In this document: positions 16,710 through 25,366 of the stretch, in pieces
Numbering within the stretch: the stretch's first letter is position 1
How the letters are laid out: each line of letters opens with the position of its first letter
Origin: Spongiimicrobium salis
GTDB lineage: Bacteria > Bacteroidota > Bacteroidia > Flavobacteriales > Flavobacteriaceae
NCBI RefSeq assembly: GCF_043678055.1
Contig: NZ_JBHEQA010000001.1
Coordinates: 1,488,001-1,552,000 of the forward strand
Length of the DNA: 64,000 nt
Direction of reading: 5' to 3'
Position numbers and translations under genes: made by a program
The notes under the pieces: generated by a model
The model's input: only the letters and a program-made list of their open reading frames with translations
What the model was told of the DNA's origin: nothing
Database searches by the model: none

Positions 16710-18419
16710 TTATATTGATTTTATTATTTTTTCCCGAATTGCCAAAGCATAGAAAAACGATACAAACACAATTCCCCATTGTCTATTTAAAATACTCTCA
16801 AATAAGGCGCTACACATGACCAGAGTAACCAATCCAATTATAAAAATACGCTCCCGATCTCCTAAACCTCCCATAAAAAACAATGGTGATAGCAGATACA
16901 ATACTACACAAACAAGGCCTATCGCCCCGCTCATTAACAATGCTTCCAAATATTGATTATGGGCATTTAAATCTGCTTTTACTTTGTCATTTAACAGCAT
17001 TCTTCCATTTTTCTTCCCCAACCCAAAAACCAGCTGTTTGGTTTCAAATTCTGAAATAGCTTTCCAAACCATTAATCGCTTTGAAGTACTCAGGTTTTCG
17101 TGCTTGTCGTATAGCACTGTTTCCACGGATTGCGTAATTCGTTGGTTCAAAAAGGGAATGGTTGCGCATGCCAGGATAATACCCCCCGTAAATAACATCA
17201 GGGGAAATGCTATTTTTTGACGTTTCACCAAGGTCAAAATCGACAGGATTACCAAAAGCCCAATTAAAGAAACGATAGCTCCTTTGGACGAAATCAGCAG
17301 CACAATGAGCACATTAAAAATAAGGATTCCTACCGTAGACCATCTTACTTTTGTAAATAACTCTAGAACAAAATAGACAATTGCCACCAACAAAAAGAGT
17401 GCATAGTAGGAGGGGTGGACCGCTAAGACGGATAACAAGTCCGTACGTGAAAAACTTCTAAAGTTTAAGTTGATGTCGGAAGGAAGGGCCTGTGTCATTT
17501 CTGATTGTTCCCCTATTTGAGCTCCCCAAACATAAAGGCCGCTTTTTCCATCTCCTTGGTGCCTATAGCTTTCGTTTCCATTAACAATAGATAATTGTAT
17601 TCGTTCTTTAGAGGCTTTTTCCGCCGTTGTATTTAGTACACTACACTTAAACCAGCCATTTCCATAATCCTCTATGAGTGCATCCAGGCCATTTTCTTTT
17701 TTTCCTATAAACCCTTCTTTGATATTAAACCATACTCCTTTATGGGTTATTCCATCATATTGTCTTATCAATACCCATTCCCGTTCTGCATATTTCAGAA
17801 AAATACTCCGGAAGTACTTCTTTTCCGAAAAATTGCCCTGATAGTCGTTCTTAATTAGGTCATGTGAACTACGGCCGGCAGTTTCTATCACTTTTATTCC
17901 CGTTTGTTTCCCATTGGGTGCCTCAATAGTGCTATTTTCCACAACCTCAAGCCCCGTCTTAATCCAAGAATCATCTATAAAAATATTGGTGTTACTGTTT
18001 TTTAAAAAAGTTATCCCTGCAAAAAGAATCAGAATAAGATTCATGACAGTAATACTATAACTGAACCATTTAATGAGTTTAAATGCCTTGAAATCTTTAG
18101 GTACCCCAAGAAAGAAAACAAGTGGCAAAACAACGAACGGAATAATTCTTTCTAAAAAATTGGGGTAAAATATCCCGTAGTACAAATCAATTAATACCGC
18201 GATTAAAACGCTCACTACAAATAGATACGAAAACAAAAAGTGTTTTTTGTACCGTTTCCCTTCTTTTCGGTGTTCATATATTTTCTTGGAAAACAACAAT
18301 ATCGTCAGAATAATGATGATACTATTTATGTTTATTGGAAGAAACAAGGTGACCGGAACCAGCAATAAGCAGAAAAAGCGAATTTTTTTCCAAGAAAATG
18401 TATCCGTACTATTTTTCAT
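16710..18419 (-). CDS. O-antigen ligase/polymerase-like membrane protein with inserted beta domain
   Basis: 569 residues. Membrane spans occupy residues 15-145 and 325-565. The Wzy_C/O-antigen ligase signature lies near residues 455-500: 'HENLSTSKRLMVWKA' then 'FGLGKKNGR' and NAHNQYLEALLMSGAIG. Between spans, about residues 148-315 form a hydrophilic domain with W-x-K-T-G, APNGKQTG, GNGWFKCSV and GDGKSGLYVWGAQIGE. That pattern resembles lectin-like modules seen in phage tail and adhesin proteins (17475-17978). Proteins of this class ligate or polymerise undecaprenyl-linked glycans on the periplasmic face. The gene overlaps its upstream neighbour by four bases. Confidence 0.88.
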   Translation of the reverse strand: MKNSTDTFSWKKIRFFCLLLVPVTLFLPININSIIIILTILLFSKKIYEHRKEGKRYKKHFLFSYLFVVSVLIAVLIDLYYGIFYPNFLERIIPFVVLPLVFFLGVPKDFKAFKLIKWFSYSITVMNLILILFAGITFLKNSNTNIFIDDSWIKTGLEVVENSTIEAPNGKQTGIKVIETAGRSSHDLIKNDYQGNFSEKKYFRSIFLKYAEREWVLIRQYDGITHKGVWFNIKEGFIGKKENGLDALIEDYGNGWFKCSVLNTTAEKASKERIQLSIVNGNESYRHQGDGKSGLYVWGAQIGEQSEMTQALPSDINLNFRSFSRTDLLSVLAVHPSYYALFLLVAIVYFVLELFTKVRWSTVGILIFNVLIVLLISSKGAIVSLIGLLVILSILTLVKRQKIAFPLMLFTGGIILACATIPFLNQRITQSVETVLYDKHENLSTSKRLMVWKAISEFETKQLVFGLGKKNGRMLLNDKVKADLNAHNQYLEALLMSGAIGLVCVVLYLLSPLFFMGGLGDRERIFIIGLVTLVMCSALFESILNRQWGIVFVSFFYALAIREKIIKSI

Positions 18420-19486
18420 GAAAAATAATGTTTGAGTAAGGTCGTGGCCGTATTATCCCAAAGATATCTATATTCATTCTTTTTGAGCTTCTCGTGCAGT
18501 GTTTTTTTATGTTCATATGTCCAATACACGGCTTCTATAAACGCTTCAATATTACCCTTTTCTACCAGTCTTCCATATATTTTATCCCGAAGCACATCTT
18601 GAACCCCTCCTACATTATAGCCTACCACGGGAACATTAAGACCAAAAGAGGTAAAAAGAACGCCGCTTTGTTCAATTTTTTTATAGGGCATTAAGGTTAC
18701 AAAAGATTTTTTGTACAAAGCGATAAGACGATCCACTTTAATATACCCTTCTTTAATCGTCACAACCTCATCCAGATCTAGTGCCTTGATCTTTTCCCTA
18801 AGTTGTGCAATATACTCTGGATTTCCAGAGCCTTCGATATGAAGGGAAAACTGCTTGGCCCCTTTTTTCATTTCTTTCATGGCCAACAGCACATCTTCAT
18901 ATCCTTTGTACGGAGAAATCATCCCCAACATAGCCATTTGTGGTTCTTCAGGAATATCAAGGGCTCCAAATCCCGAGTAAAATAAACCGTGGTCTATCTT
19001 AATTATTTTTTTGTCCGGATATTTGGTAGTAAATCGCGTGGCGGTGGCCTCAGTATGCACCACCAAATTATTGAGTAGGGCATAAAGACGGTCATATCGT
19101 CTTTTAATTTTTTTTCTGGATTCATTGTGGGGATATATATTATGGACCGTATAAAATACCTGTTTGTTTCTGGCTTTGAGTAAACGAAGGCACCAAAGCT
19201 CAAAACTTGAAAATTTTAAAAATTGCAGCCATTGAATATGAATGACATCAAATGATTTTGCCTTCAATAACAACAGCGACCAATTTAAAAAGTAGTTTAA
19301 CAGCTTGCTCGGTGTTTTAAAGCCGATATAGGGAAGGGTTTCTTTATAAATTTTAAGGTCCTCTGCATTTCTATGCCCCAATATTTGGACCTTATGGCCC
19401 TGCTTGCTAAAAGGCATTGAAAAATAATGCGTGTAGGTTGGGGAGCTCCCATTGAAATCAACTATGACTATAGCTTTTTTGTCCAT
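18416..19486 (-). CDS. glycosyltransferase family 4
   Basis: 356 residues from ATG 19486. The GT-B fold is suggested by an N-terminal sugar-acceptor half ('FDVIHIQWLQFLKF', 'VFYTVHNIYPHNES') and a C-terminal donor half with 'MLGMISPYKGYEDVLLAMKEM', 'LIALYKKSFVTLMPYKKIEQSGVLFTSFGLNVPVVGYNVGGVQDVL'-type elements: the ExxxxG-like EQSG near residue 270 fits GT4. Start: the longest frame opens four codons earlier at a TTG, so the ATG four bases after the acyltransferase stop is preferred. It overlaps the ligase-like gene by four bases. Donor and acceptor unknown. Confidence 0.88.
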   Translation of the reverse strand: MDKKAIVIVDFNGSSPTYTHYFSMPFSKQGHKVQILGHRNAEDLKIYKETLPYIGFKTPSKLLNYFLNWSLLLLKAKSFDVIHIQWLQFLKFSSFELWCLRLLKARNKQVFYTVHNIYPHNESRKKIKRRYDRLYALLNNLVVHTEATATRFTTKYPDKKIIKIDHGLFYSGFGALDIPEEPQMAMLGMISPYKGYEDVLLAMKEMKKGAKQFSLHIEGSGNPEYIAQLREKIKALDLDEVVTIKEGYIKVDRLIALYKKSFVTLMPYKKIEQSGVLFTSFGLNVPVVGYNVGGVQDVLRDKIYGRLVEKGNIEAFIEAVYWTYEHKKTLHEKLKKNEYRYLWDNTATTLLKHYFS

Positions 19487-19490
19487 AACA

Positions 19491-20036
19491 TCAATCAAAT
19501 GGTGGGAACCAACGGCAATTATAGGTCAGTTTATTTGTTCTTTCCCCTATTTTCTTTGCGGGAACGCCACCCACAATGGTATAGGGAGAAACGTCTTTGC
19601 TCACTACCGCACCTGTAGCGACCACACAGCCTTTGCCCAGTGTAACACCGGGTAACACCGTGGCCCTAGTCCCTATCCAGACATAATCTTCAATGGTTAT
19701 TGCTTTGCTGTAATATTGAAAATCCTCACTGTTGGCGTCGTGACTCGCCGTAATAAGATGAACCTCGGGCGATATAGAAACATTATTTCCTATGGAAAGT
19801 CCTCCTCTACCATCCAGATAGCATCGTCTATTAATTGCGGTATTCTCTCCTATGCTAATCTTGTTCCTATTGATAAAAGTATTCATATGAATACTACTGC
19901 CTTTACCTATTCGTATTTTCAGTATGAGTTTATAATACGCATGCCTTATGGTATAAAAAGGGATTTTATTGACGATATGATTGGGCAGGTAGTTTATAAG
20001 GAAATAAAACGGGTACCGCAATATATTTTTTATCAT
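19491..20036 (-). CDS. left-handed beta-helix (hexapeptide) acyltransferase
   Basis: 181 residues. Hexapeptide repeats run from about residue 45 to 165: 'ISIGENTAINRRCYLDG', 'LSIGNNVSISPEVHLITASHD', 'VWIGTRATVLPGVTLGKGCVV', then VVGGVPAKKIGER-type end. The catalytic histidine is in ASHD, as in WcaF/VatD-type O-acetyltransferases. It probably acetylates a sugar of the repeat unit. It lies between a GT2 and a GT4 with gaps of 18 and 4 bases. Confidence 0.9.
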   Translation of the reverse strand: MIKNILRYPFYFLINYLPNHIVNKIPFYTIRHAYYKLILKIRIGKGSSIHMNTFINRNKISIGENTAINRRCYLDGRGGLSIGNNVSISPEVHLITASHDANSEDFQYYSKAITIEDYVWIGTRATVLPGVTLGKGCVVATGAVVSKDVSPYTIVGGVPAKKIGERTNKLTYNCRWFPPFD

Positions 20037-20054
20037 GAATAAACACTATTAGCG

Positions 20055-20813
20055 TTATTTTTTTAAATAAAGATAGCTTTTCTTTATTACTCCAAAAATC
20101 CAAATCAATAGCGTATTAAAGCCATTGTTTTTAAGGGCCGTCTGATGTTCCAACAATGCCGCTTTTTCAAATTTTGTGCTCACTCCCCCCAAACGCATAT
20201 AGGTAATGTTATTGCACTTTTTAAAAAGCACCTTTTTTTTAAATGCCCTCAAGAGGAAATCGGTATCTATAGCAATTTTATAGTCCAAGTTGAAACCTCC
20301 AATTTCGTCGATTACCTTGCGGGTCATAAAACAGGTCGTATATGAAAAGCCAAAGTTTAGATAAATTCTATTTGGGTTAAAAACAACATCCATGACTTCA
20401 ATGAGTTCTTTGTTCTCATCAACTCTTTTGCATATTCCGTACGAGAGTTCCAAAGCGGTGTCGTCCAAGCAAGCCACTGCATTGGCAATGGCGTTATCAT
20501 CATACCAATCATCTGAATTAAGCATTCCAATGATACTTCCTTTTGCCAATTTTAAGCCCTTGTTCCAGGCATCGGCAATTCCTTTATCTTTTTCGCTTAT
20601 GAATTGATAGGAGATTCCTCTTTCCGTCAGTTTTTCGCTATATGATTTAACAATGGACAAGGTGCTATCGGAAGATTTTCCATCTACGATGATACATTCA
20701 AAATTCTTGTACGTCTGTTGCAATAACGATTCAAAAGTGTCTGTTAAGGTGGCTTCACTATTGTAGGTTATGGTAATAATACTTACCAAAGGGGCATGGT
20801 CGGTTGTTGTCAT
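20055..20813 (-). CDS. glycosyltransferase family 2
   Basis: 252 residues. The GT-A motifs are VSIITITYNSEATLTDTFES (9-28), CIIVDGKSSDSTL and the metal-binding LNSDDWYDD (about 97-105), followed by FMTRKVIDEIGGFNLDY. The short basic C-terminus has one hydrophobic stretch (LLIWIFGVI) that may touch the membrane. Its ATG shares one base with the stop of the upstream polymerase gene (TAATG at 20811-20815), so translation is coupled. It is probably a repeat-unit transferase. Confidence 0.92.
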   Translation of the reverse strand: MTTTDHAPLVSIITITYNSEATLTDTFESLLQQTYKNFECIIVDGKSSDSTLSIVKSYSEKLTERGISYQFISEKDKGIADAWNKGLKLAKGSIIGMLNSDDWYDDNAIANAVACLDDTALELSYGICKRVDENKELIEVMDVVFNPNRIYLNFGFSYTTCFMTRKVIDEIGGFNLDYKIAIDTDFLLRAFKKKVLFKKCNNITYMRLGGVSTKFEKAALLEHQTALKNNGFNTLLIWIFGVIKKSYLYLKK

Positions 20814-21874
20814 TATTCCTTATATATTGTTGTGTCCGTTAAAAAAAATACCCGATAGGGAATATTGGGGTCCTTGGTTTCATTTTTTGTTCCCAGCCAT
20901 AATGAAAATATAAAAAAAACAAAGGACATATAATATACCATTTGTTTTAATACTTTTCGCTCTTTTATCAAATCAAGAATTTCGGGTAAAAGTAACATAA
21001 AAAAGACCATAAAGTATAAAGCTCCTCGAAATCCTGCATGTCCGTAAGGAGAGAGGCTGGACCAAATAAAGAGTCCTACAAAAAAAGAGGTCATATAAAA
21101 ATTATAGTTCTCATAGGCTGTTTTTTTCCTATTGACCAAAAGCAATAAAACAAGGCCTATCAATTGAAAAAACAGCAGGACTTTGTCTCCGCCCGTTCCA
21201 ATTCTACGATCCAAATATTGCAGGTATTGCGGAAATATGTAGGCAACGACCAAATAGGCCAATTTAGAGGAAAACAGGCCAGCAAAGTAGATGATCACAT
21301 AGTAGATGTTTTCTATTTTCCTATGGTAAAGCCAGTACAGCACAACTGCAATAACGGCAGATCTATGAAATAAAAAAGCGACTCCAATGATAGCGAGATA
21401 GGGTACTAATTTCCTTTTTTTTATGAATTTAAATCCATAAAAGACAATACATACGGCAACATATTGTCTTATGATCGACAAGGAGTTTAGAAAAAAGATT
21501 GGAAAAGAGAGAAAGACAAGCGAAGAAATTACAAAATCCTTGCTATCTCTTTTTAGAGTCTTATAGGTACATATGACAATAATGAAAGACGTTAGTATAA
21601 AATAGAATTGAGGGAGGCCTATCTTTTGGGAAATCCCAATTAACAGCTGATTTATATACTCTATACGGGCAAATTTATCTTCGTAAAAATCGGCCTGTTT
21701 TGTAAGGAGTTCAAAATAATAGGCATAGTCAAAACCAACATCAAAGCGCAGGGCACAAAACAGAAAAATAAGACTGTAGGCCAATGCATAAAAATTTAAG
21801 CCCCTTACTTTTTGAATTTGCTGAAACCGAAGCAACGCAAAAACCACTAAAAAGAAGAAGATATAAATAATCAT
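20813..21874 (-). CDS. EpsG-like O-antigen/exopolysaccharide polymerase (Wzy type)
   Basis: 353 residues with about ten membrane spans. It has early 'LIFLFCALRFDVGFDYAYYFELL' (residues 34-56), where R-x-D-V-G-x-D-Y is the EpsG/Wzy family signature, and 'FLFHRSAVIAVVLYWL' near 168-185, another family landmark. Such proteins join lipid-linked repeat units at the periplasmic face. Having both this protein and the ligase-like protein in one locus suggests one polymerises and the other ligates or serves a second glycan; which does which cannot be told here. Confidence 0.85.
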   Translation of the reverse strand: MIIYIFFFLVVFALLRFQQIQKVRGLNFYALAYSLIFLFCALRFDVGFDYAYYFELLTKQADFYEDKFARIEYINQLLIGISQKIGLPQFYFILTSFIIVICTYKTLKRDSKDFVISSLVFLSFPIFFLNSLSIIRQYVAVCIVFYGFKFIKKRKLVPYLAIIGVAFLFHRSAVIAVVLYWLYHRKIENIYYVIIYFAGLFSSKLAYLVVAYIFPQYLQYLDRRIGTGGDKVLLFFQLIGLVLLLLVNRKKTAYENYNFYMTSFFVGLFIWSSLSPYGHAGFRGALYFMVFFMLLLPEILDLIKERKVLKQMVYYMSFVFFIFSLWLGTKNETKDPNIPYRVFFLTDTTIYKE

Positions 21875-21886
21875 GTGTTGTTATTC

Positions 21887-23221
21887 TTAAATTCCATCGG
21901 GTTTTTTGGCAATATTTCCTTTTCTAAAATTACTCAAAATAAGCTTAGTTTGGATGGGCATTGCAATAGTCAAGGGCAGTGTGCATATTATAGTGGATAG
22001 TATTACACCGGTACTACTTTCTAAAACTCCGACCAAGTATATGGATAAGGGAATGTTTATGATAGCCCCAATGATATAAAGATACATTTGAAGTTTGATT
22101 TTTCCCGTGGCATTGATAAAATAAAAATAGATATTGGTAAAGCAAAACATTAAGGCATAGATCAAATTGCCCAAAACCAGGCCCTCCGGGAGGTGTATTG
22201 GGGTATCTCCAAGCCATATGTTCAGCACCAGATCTATGCAAAAAAACAGCCCAATTCCAACAACAAAAATGGCGAGATAGAGCAGGTTCATTTTTTTTAA
22301 GTTGCCGTAGATCCAATCATAATCCTTCTTCACTATAGCTTCGGAATACAGTCCCCATGAAGCTGCCAATATTACGCCAAACCCAACAACGAGTAATTGA
22401 AAAAGCCTTTGCACCACCGTATAATCTGTTACAAAGGAAGGGCCTAGCATATTGGAAATAATAATGTTATCCGTAGATAGTATTATTAATAAACTAATAT
22501 TGATTAAAAAAAAATTACTTCCTAAGCCAAAGAGCGATTTGGCCAATGTTTTATTGAAGTAACCAGATCGCATTCCCAGTTCTTTTTTGGTTCTAAAAAA
22601 AAGAATTGTAGCGGTAATGGAAATCACAATATTTAAGAGTCCAAAAATTAGGATCAGGGTAATGAGGTTTCCCGATTGTCCAAAGCTGTTGAGAAGAAAT
22701 ATACAAAGCAGATATGCACTTAAAAAAATACTACTGACCAACTCTATGACATAGGATTGATGTATGGCCAAGTATAGTTTCTTGTACAGGCTTAAAATAA
22801 AATTCAAAACAGTAAAAACTAGGGACAGAAAGACAAATAATTGCAGATACCCATTTGCCTCGGCAGTATAATTCAGTGCCTGCTGGAAATCAATCACTAA
22901 AATAAGGATTGTTCCTATGATCAGGATGACCACGGCAAAAATCGTCATTAAGATATAGGCTGTACTGACCAGTGCGGAGGCTGTTGCCCGATCATTGCGG
23001 GAGAGTGCCTCTGTGAGCTTGTTTCTAAGACCCTGCCCTATACCAATGTCAAAAGTAAATATCCAATTCACTATAGAAAAAACAGTGACCCAAATACCGT
23101 AGGCTACCTTATCTAAAAAAACAATCAGAATGGGCACCAAAAGAAAGTTCAATGCCATTGCTATAGCTTTGAACAATAATCCCAGGCTGATATTGTTTTT
23201 TTGAATTCGGTTTCGGTTCAT
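21887..23221 (-). CDS. Wzx-type polysaccharide flippase (MATE/MOP superfamily)
   Basis: 444 residues from ATG 23221, with about twelve hydrophobic spans and the MOP-type opening MNRNRIQKNNISLGLLFKAI followed by LVPILIVFLDKVAYGIW and 'FDIGIGQGLRNKLTEALSRND'. The family flips undecaprenyl-linked repeat units to the periplasmic side. Start: the longest frame begins 12 codons earlier at a TTG; the ATG is preferred and leaves 44 bases after the fucose/colitose synthase gene. It makes the locus a Wzx/Wzy-dependent system together with the polymerase downstream. Confidence 0.9.
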   Translation of the reverse strand: MNRNRIQKNNISLGLLFKAIAMALNFLLVPILIVFLDKVAYGIWVTVFSIVNWIFTFDIGIGQGLRNKLTEALSRNDRATASALVSTAYILMTIFAVVILIIGTILILVIDFQQALNYTAEANGYLQLFVFLSLVFTVLNFILSLYKKLYLAIHQSYVIELVSSIFLSAYLLCIFLLNSFGQSGNLITLILIFGLLNIVISITATILFFRTKKELGMRSGYFNKTLAKSLFGLGSNFFLINISLLIILSTDNIIISNMLGPSFVTDYTVVQRLFQLLVVGFGVILAASWGLYSEAIVKKDYDWIYGNLKKMNLLYLAIFVVGIGLFFCIDLVLNIWLGDTPIHLPEGLVLGNLIYALMFCFTNIYFYFINATGKIKLQMYLYIIGAIINIPLSIYLVGVLESSTGVILSTIICTLPLTIAMPIQTKLILSNFRKGNIAKKPDGI

Positions 23222-23265
23222 ATTCCCTATGAGGTCAAGGCTTTGTCTAGTAATCAATTATTACC

Positions 23266-24201
23266 TTAGGTCACCTGTAATTGGTTTAAAAAGAGTGCAT
23301 AGGTCTTTTCTATTCCCTCTTTTAGATTGAGCTTATATTTCCAGCCCATTGCCAATATTTTTGAACTGTCCATCAATTTTCTGGGCATTCCATCTGGTTT
23401 GGTCGTGTCCTTTACGATGGGGCCTTTATATCCTACCACTGTTTTTATCAATTCGGCAAGTTCCAAAATACTGATGTCCTCACTACTTCCAATGTTGATG
23501 TGTTCGGACTTATTATAATTTTCCATAAGGAACAAACAAGCTTCTGCAGCGTCATCCACGTACAAAAATTCTCTTCTTGCGCTTCCCGTACCCCATATTA
23601 CTACTTCTTTACTATCATTGACTTTAGCTTCATGGAACTTACGTATCAATGCAGCGATGACATGGGAATGTTTAGGGTCAAAATTATCGTTCTCTCCGTA
23701 TAGATTCGGGGGCATTGCAGAAATATAAGTGGTCCCATATTGCTTGTTGTAATATTCGCATAATTTTATGCCAATAATTTTTCCCAAAGCATAGCCTTCA
23801 TTGGTCGGTTCTAGTTTTCCATCCAAAAGATATTCCTCTTTCATAGGCTGTTCGCTAAGCCTTGGATAGATGCAGGAACTTCCTAAAAACAGCAGTTTCT
23901 TTACTTGATGTTCATAGGCTGCATGAATTACATTGGAATTAATCAATAGGTTGTCATATAAAAACTCCGCTGGGCGTTCTATATTCGCCCCGATACCCCC
24001 TACTTTGGCTGCGGCCAAAAACACATAATCCGGTCTTTCTTCGGCAAAAAATTTATGGACTCCAGTTTGGTTCTTTAGGTCCAGTTCCGAGGAACGCCTA
24101 TAAATGACATTGGTATAACCTCTGTGTTCCAAGGCACGAACAATAGCAGAGCCCACCATTCCGTTATGGCCGGCTACATAAATTTTAGAATTAAGCTCCA
24201 T
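23266..24201 (-). CDS. fcl: GDP-L-fucose synthase / GDP-L-colitose synthase family
   Basis: 311 residues. The Rossmann motif is VAGHNGMVGSAIVRAL (9-24). Catalytic residues appear as GSSCIYP (about 105-111) and YALGKIIGIKLCEYY (about 134-148, YxxxK), as in WcaG/Fcl. Fcl epimerises C3 and C5 and reduces C4 of GDP-4-keto-6-deoxymannose to give GDP-L-fucose. The close relative ColC acts on the 3-deoxy product of ColD to give GDP-L-colitose. Because a ColD-like gene overlaps its start by 11 bases and gmd precedes that, the colitose reaction is a serious alternative. The family is certain; the product is not. Confidence 0.9.
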   Translation of the reverse strand: MELNSKIYVAGHNGMVGSAIVRALEHRGYTNVIYRRSSELDLKNQTGVHKFFAEERPDYVFLAAAKVGGIGANIERPAEFLYDNLLINSNVIHAAYEHQVKKLLFLGSSCIYPRLSEQPMKEEYLLDGKLEPTNEGYALGKIIGIKLCEYYNKQYGTTYISAMPPNLYGENDNFDPKHSHVIAALIRKFHEAKVNDSKEVVIWGTGSARREFLYVDDAAEACLFLMENYNKSEHINIGSSEDISILELAELIKTVVGYKGPIVKDTTKPDGMPRKLMDSSKILAMGWKYKLNLKEGIEKTYALFLNQLQVT

Positions 24202-25357
24202 TAAATGCTTTTAAAGTATTGATCAAGACATCTACTTTGTCAAAATTGTTTTTTGAATGATTCCCTACAAAAAATCCTTCGTCATGTATCTCATCGGCAT
24301 TTTTTAAGTTTCCATGAATCTCATAGTCCAAGTACTCAATGGCTTTGTTTCTGGTGAAGTTACCCGTAACTATTGGTCTCACGTCAATTTCCTTGGCATT
24401 GAGCTGTGCAATAAGTTCGGCCCTTCTCCCTGAATTTTTCCCTTCCATTAAAATAGCAAAACCAAACCATGAACTCTGCTCCACCTCGGTTTGGGTCCTA
24501 TATCCTTCCAAACCATCCATTTGTGCCTTAAAATACGCTGCATTCGCTCTTCTTTGGGCAATGATCCCATCGAGTTTTTTTAATTGTTCTATACCCAGGG
24601 CACCTTCCATTTCCAAGGGGCGAAGATTATAGCCCGGCATAATAAAATTAAAGCTCTCATAAAAGGAATCCTCCTTTTTCTGATAGATGCTGCTATTATC
24701 TGGTAAATGTCTAGTCCACCCATGTGATCGTATAGACAGCATATAATGGTACAATTCTTCATCATCGGTTACCGTTACACCACCTTCCATGGTACAGATG
24801 TGATGGGAATAAAATGTAGAATAGGTTCCCAAAGTTCCTATGGTTCCCAAAGCTTTCTCCTTGTACACCGCCCCCATGGATTCACAATTATCCTCTATTA
24901 AAATAAGGTTATGCTTCTCACATATGGCTGTCAATGCATCAAAATGGTTTGGGTTTCCAAGAAGATTTACTGCAAAAATAGCTTTAGTACGAGCAGTTAT
25001 GGCAGCCTCTATTTGAGCTATATCCATATTAAAAGTATTCTTGTCCACATCAATAAATTTTAATTTTAGCTGATGTTGACTTAATGGAAAATAGGTGGTA
25101 CTCCAAGAGACCGCTGGAACCAGCACCTCATCTCCCTTGGACAAGCGCTTGGAATAGACTAAGGCTGCAATGGCCAGTAAGTTGGCCGAGGAGCCTGAAT
25201 TGGACATTATAGCATATTTTACTTTAAATTTCTTGGCAAAGGCAATTTCAAATTCCTTTACTTTTTCTCCCATGGAAAAGAACCCGGAGGCAATGACACC
25301 ATTTAGGGCTTCATATTCTTTTTCGTCCCAGGTATTGTCGGATAATGTATATCTCAT
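24191..25357 (-). CDS. colD: ColD-like GDP-4-keto-6-deoxy-D-mannose 3-dehydratase (PLP, Lys replaced by His)
   Basis: 388 residues with the DegT/DnrJ/EryC1/StrS aminotransferase fold: SNSGSSANL (52-60), 'IEDNCESMGA' (154-163) and the active-site loop STFYSHHICTMEGG (180-193). In ordinary sugar aminotransferases the loop has a lysine that binds PLP; here that position aligns with H185 of SHH. The same Lys-to-His change defines ColD and RfbH-type 3-dehydratases, and ColD of E. coli is also 388 residues as I recall. The reaction would remove the 3-hydroxyl of GDP-4-keto-6-deoxymannose, made by the adjacent gmd product. It overlaps fcl by 11 bases. Confidence 0.82.
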   Translation of the reverse strand: MRYTLSDNTWDEKEYEALNGVIASGFFSMGEKVKEFEIAFAKKFKVKYAIMSNSGSSANLLAIAALVYSKRLSKGDEVLVPAVSWSTTYFPLSQHQLKLKFIDVDKNTFNMDIAQIEAAITARTKAIFAVNLLGNPNHFDALTAICEKHNLILIEDNCESMGAVYKEKALGTIGTLGTYSTFYSHHICTMEGGVTVTDDEELYHYMLSIRSHGWTRHLPDNSSIYQKKEDSFYESFNFIMPGYNLRPLEMEGALGIEQLKKLDGIIAQRRANAAYFKAQMDGLEGYRTQTEVEQSSWFGFAILMEGKNSGRRAELIAQLNAKEIDVRPIVTGNFTRNKAIEYLDYEIHGNLKNADEIHDEGFFVGNHSKNNFDKVDVLINTLKAFNGA

Positions 25358-25366
25358 GCTCTAAGG

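Noticed and set aside
24191..25357. Perosamine-type sugar aminotransferase
   Set aside because: The PLP-binding lysine is replaced by histidine, which argues against transamination and for a ColD-type dehydratase.
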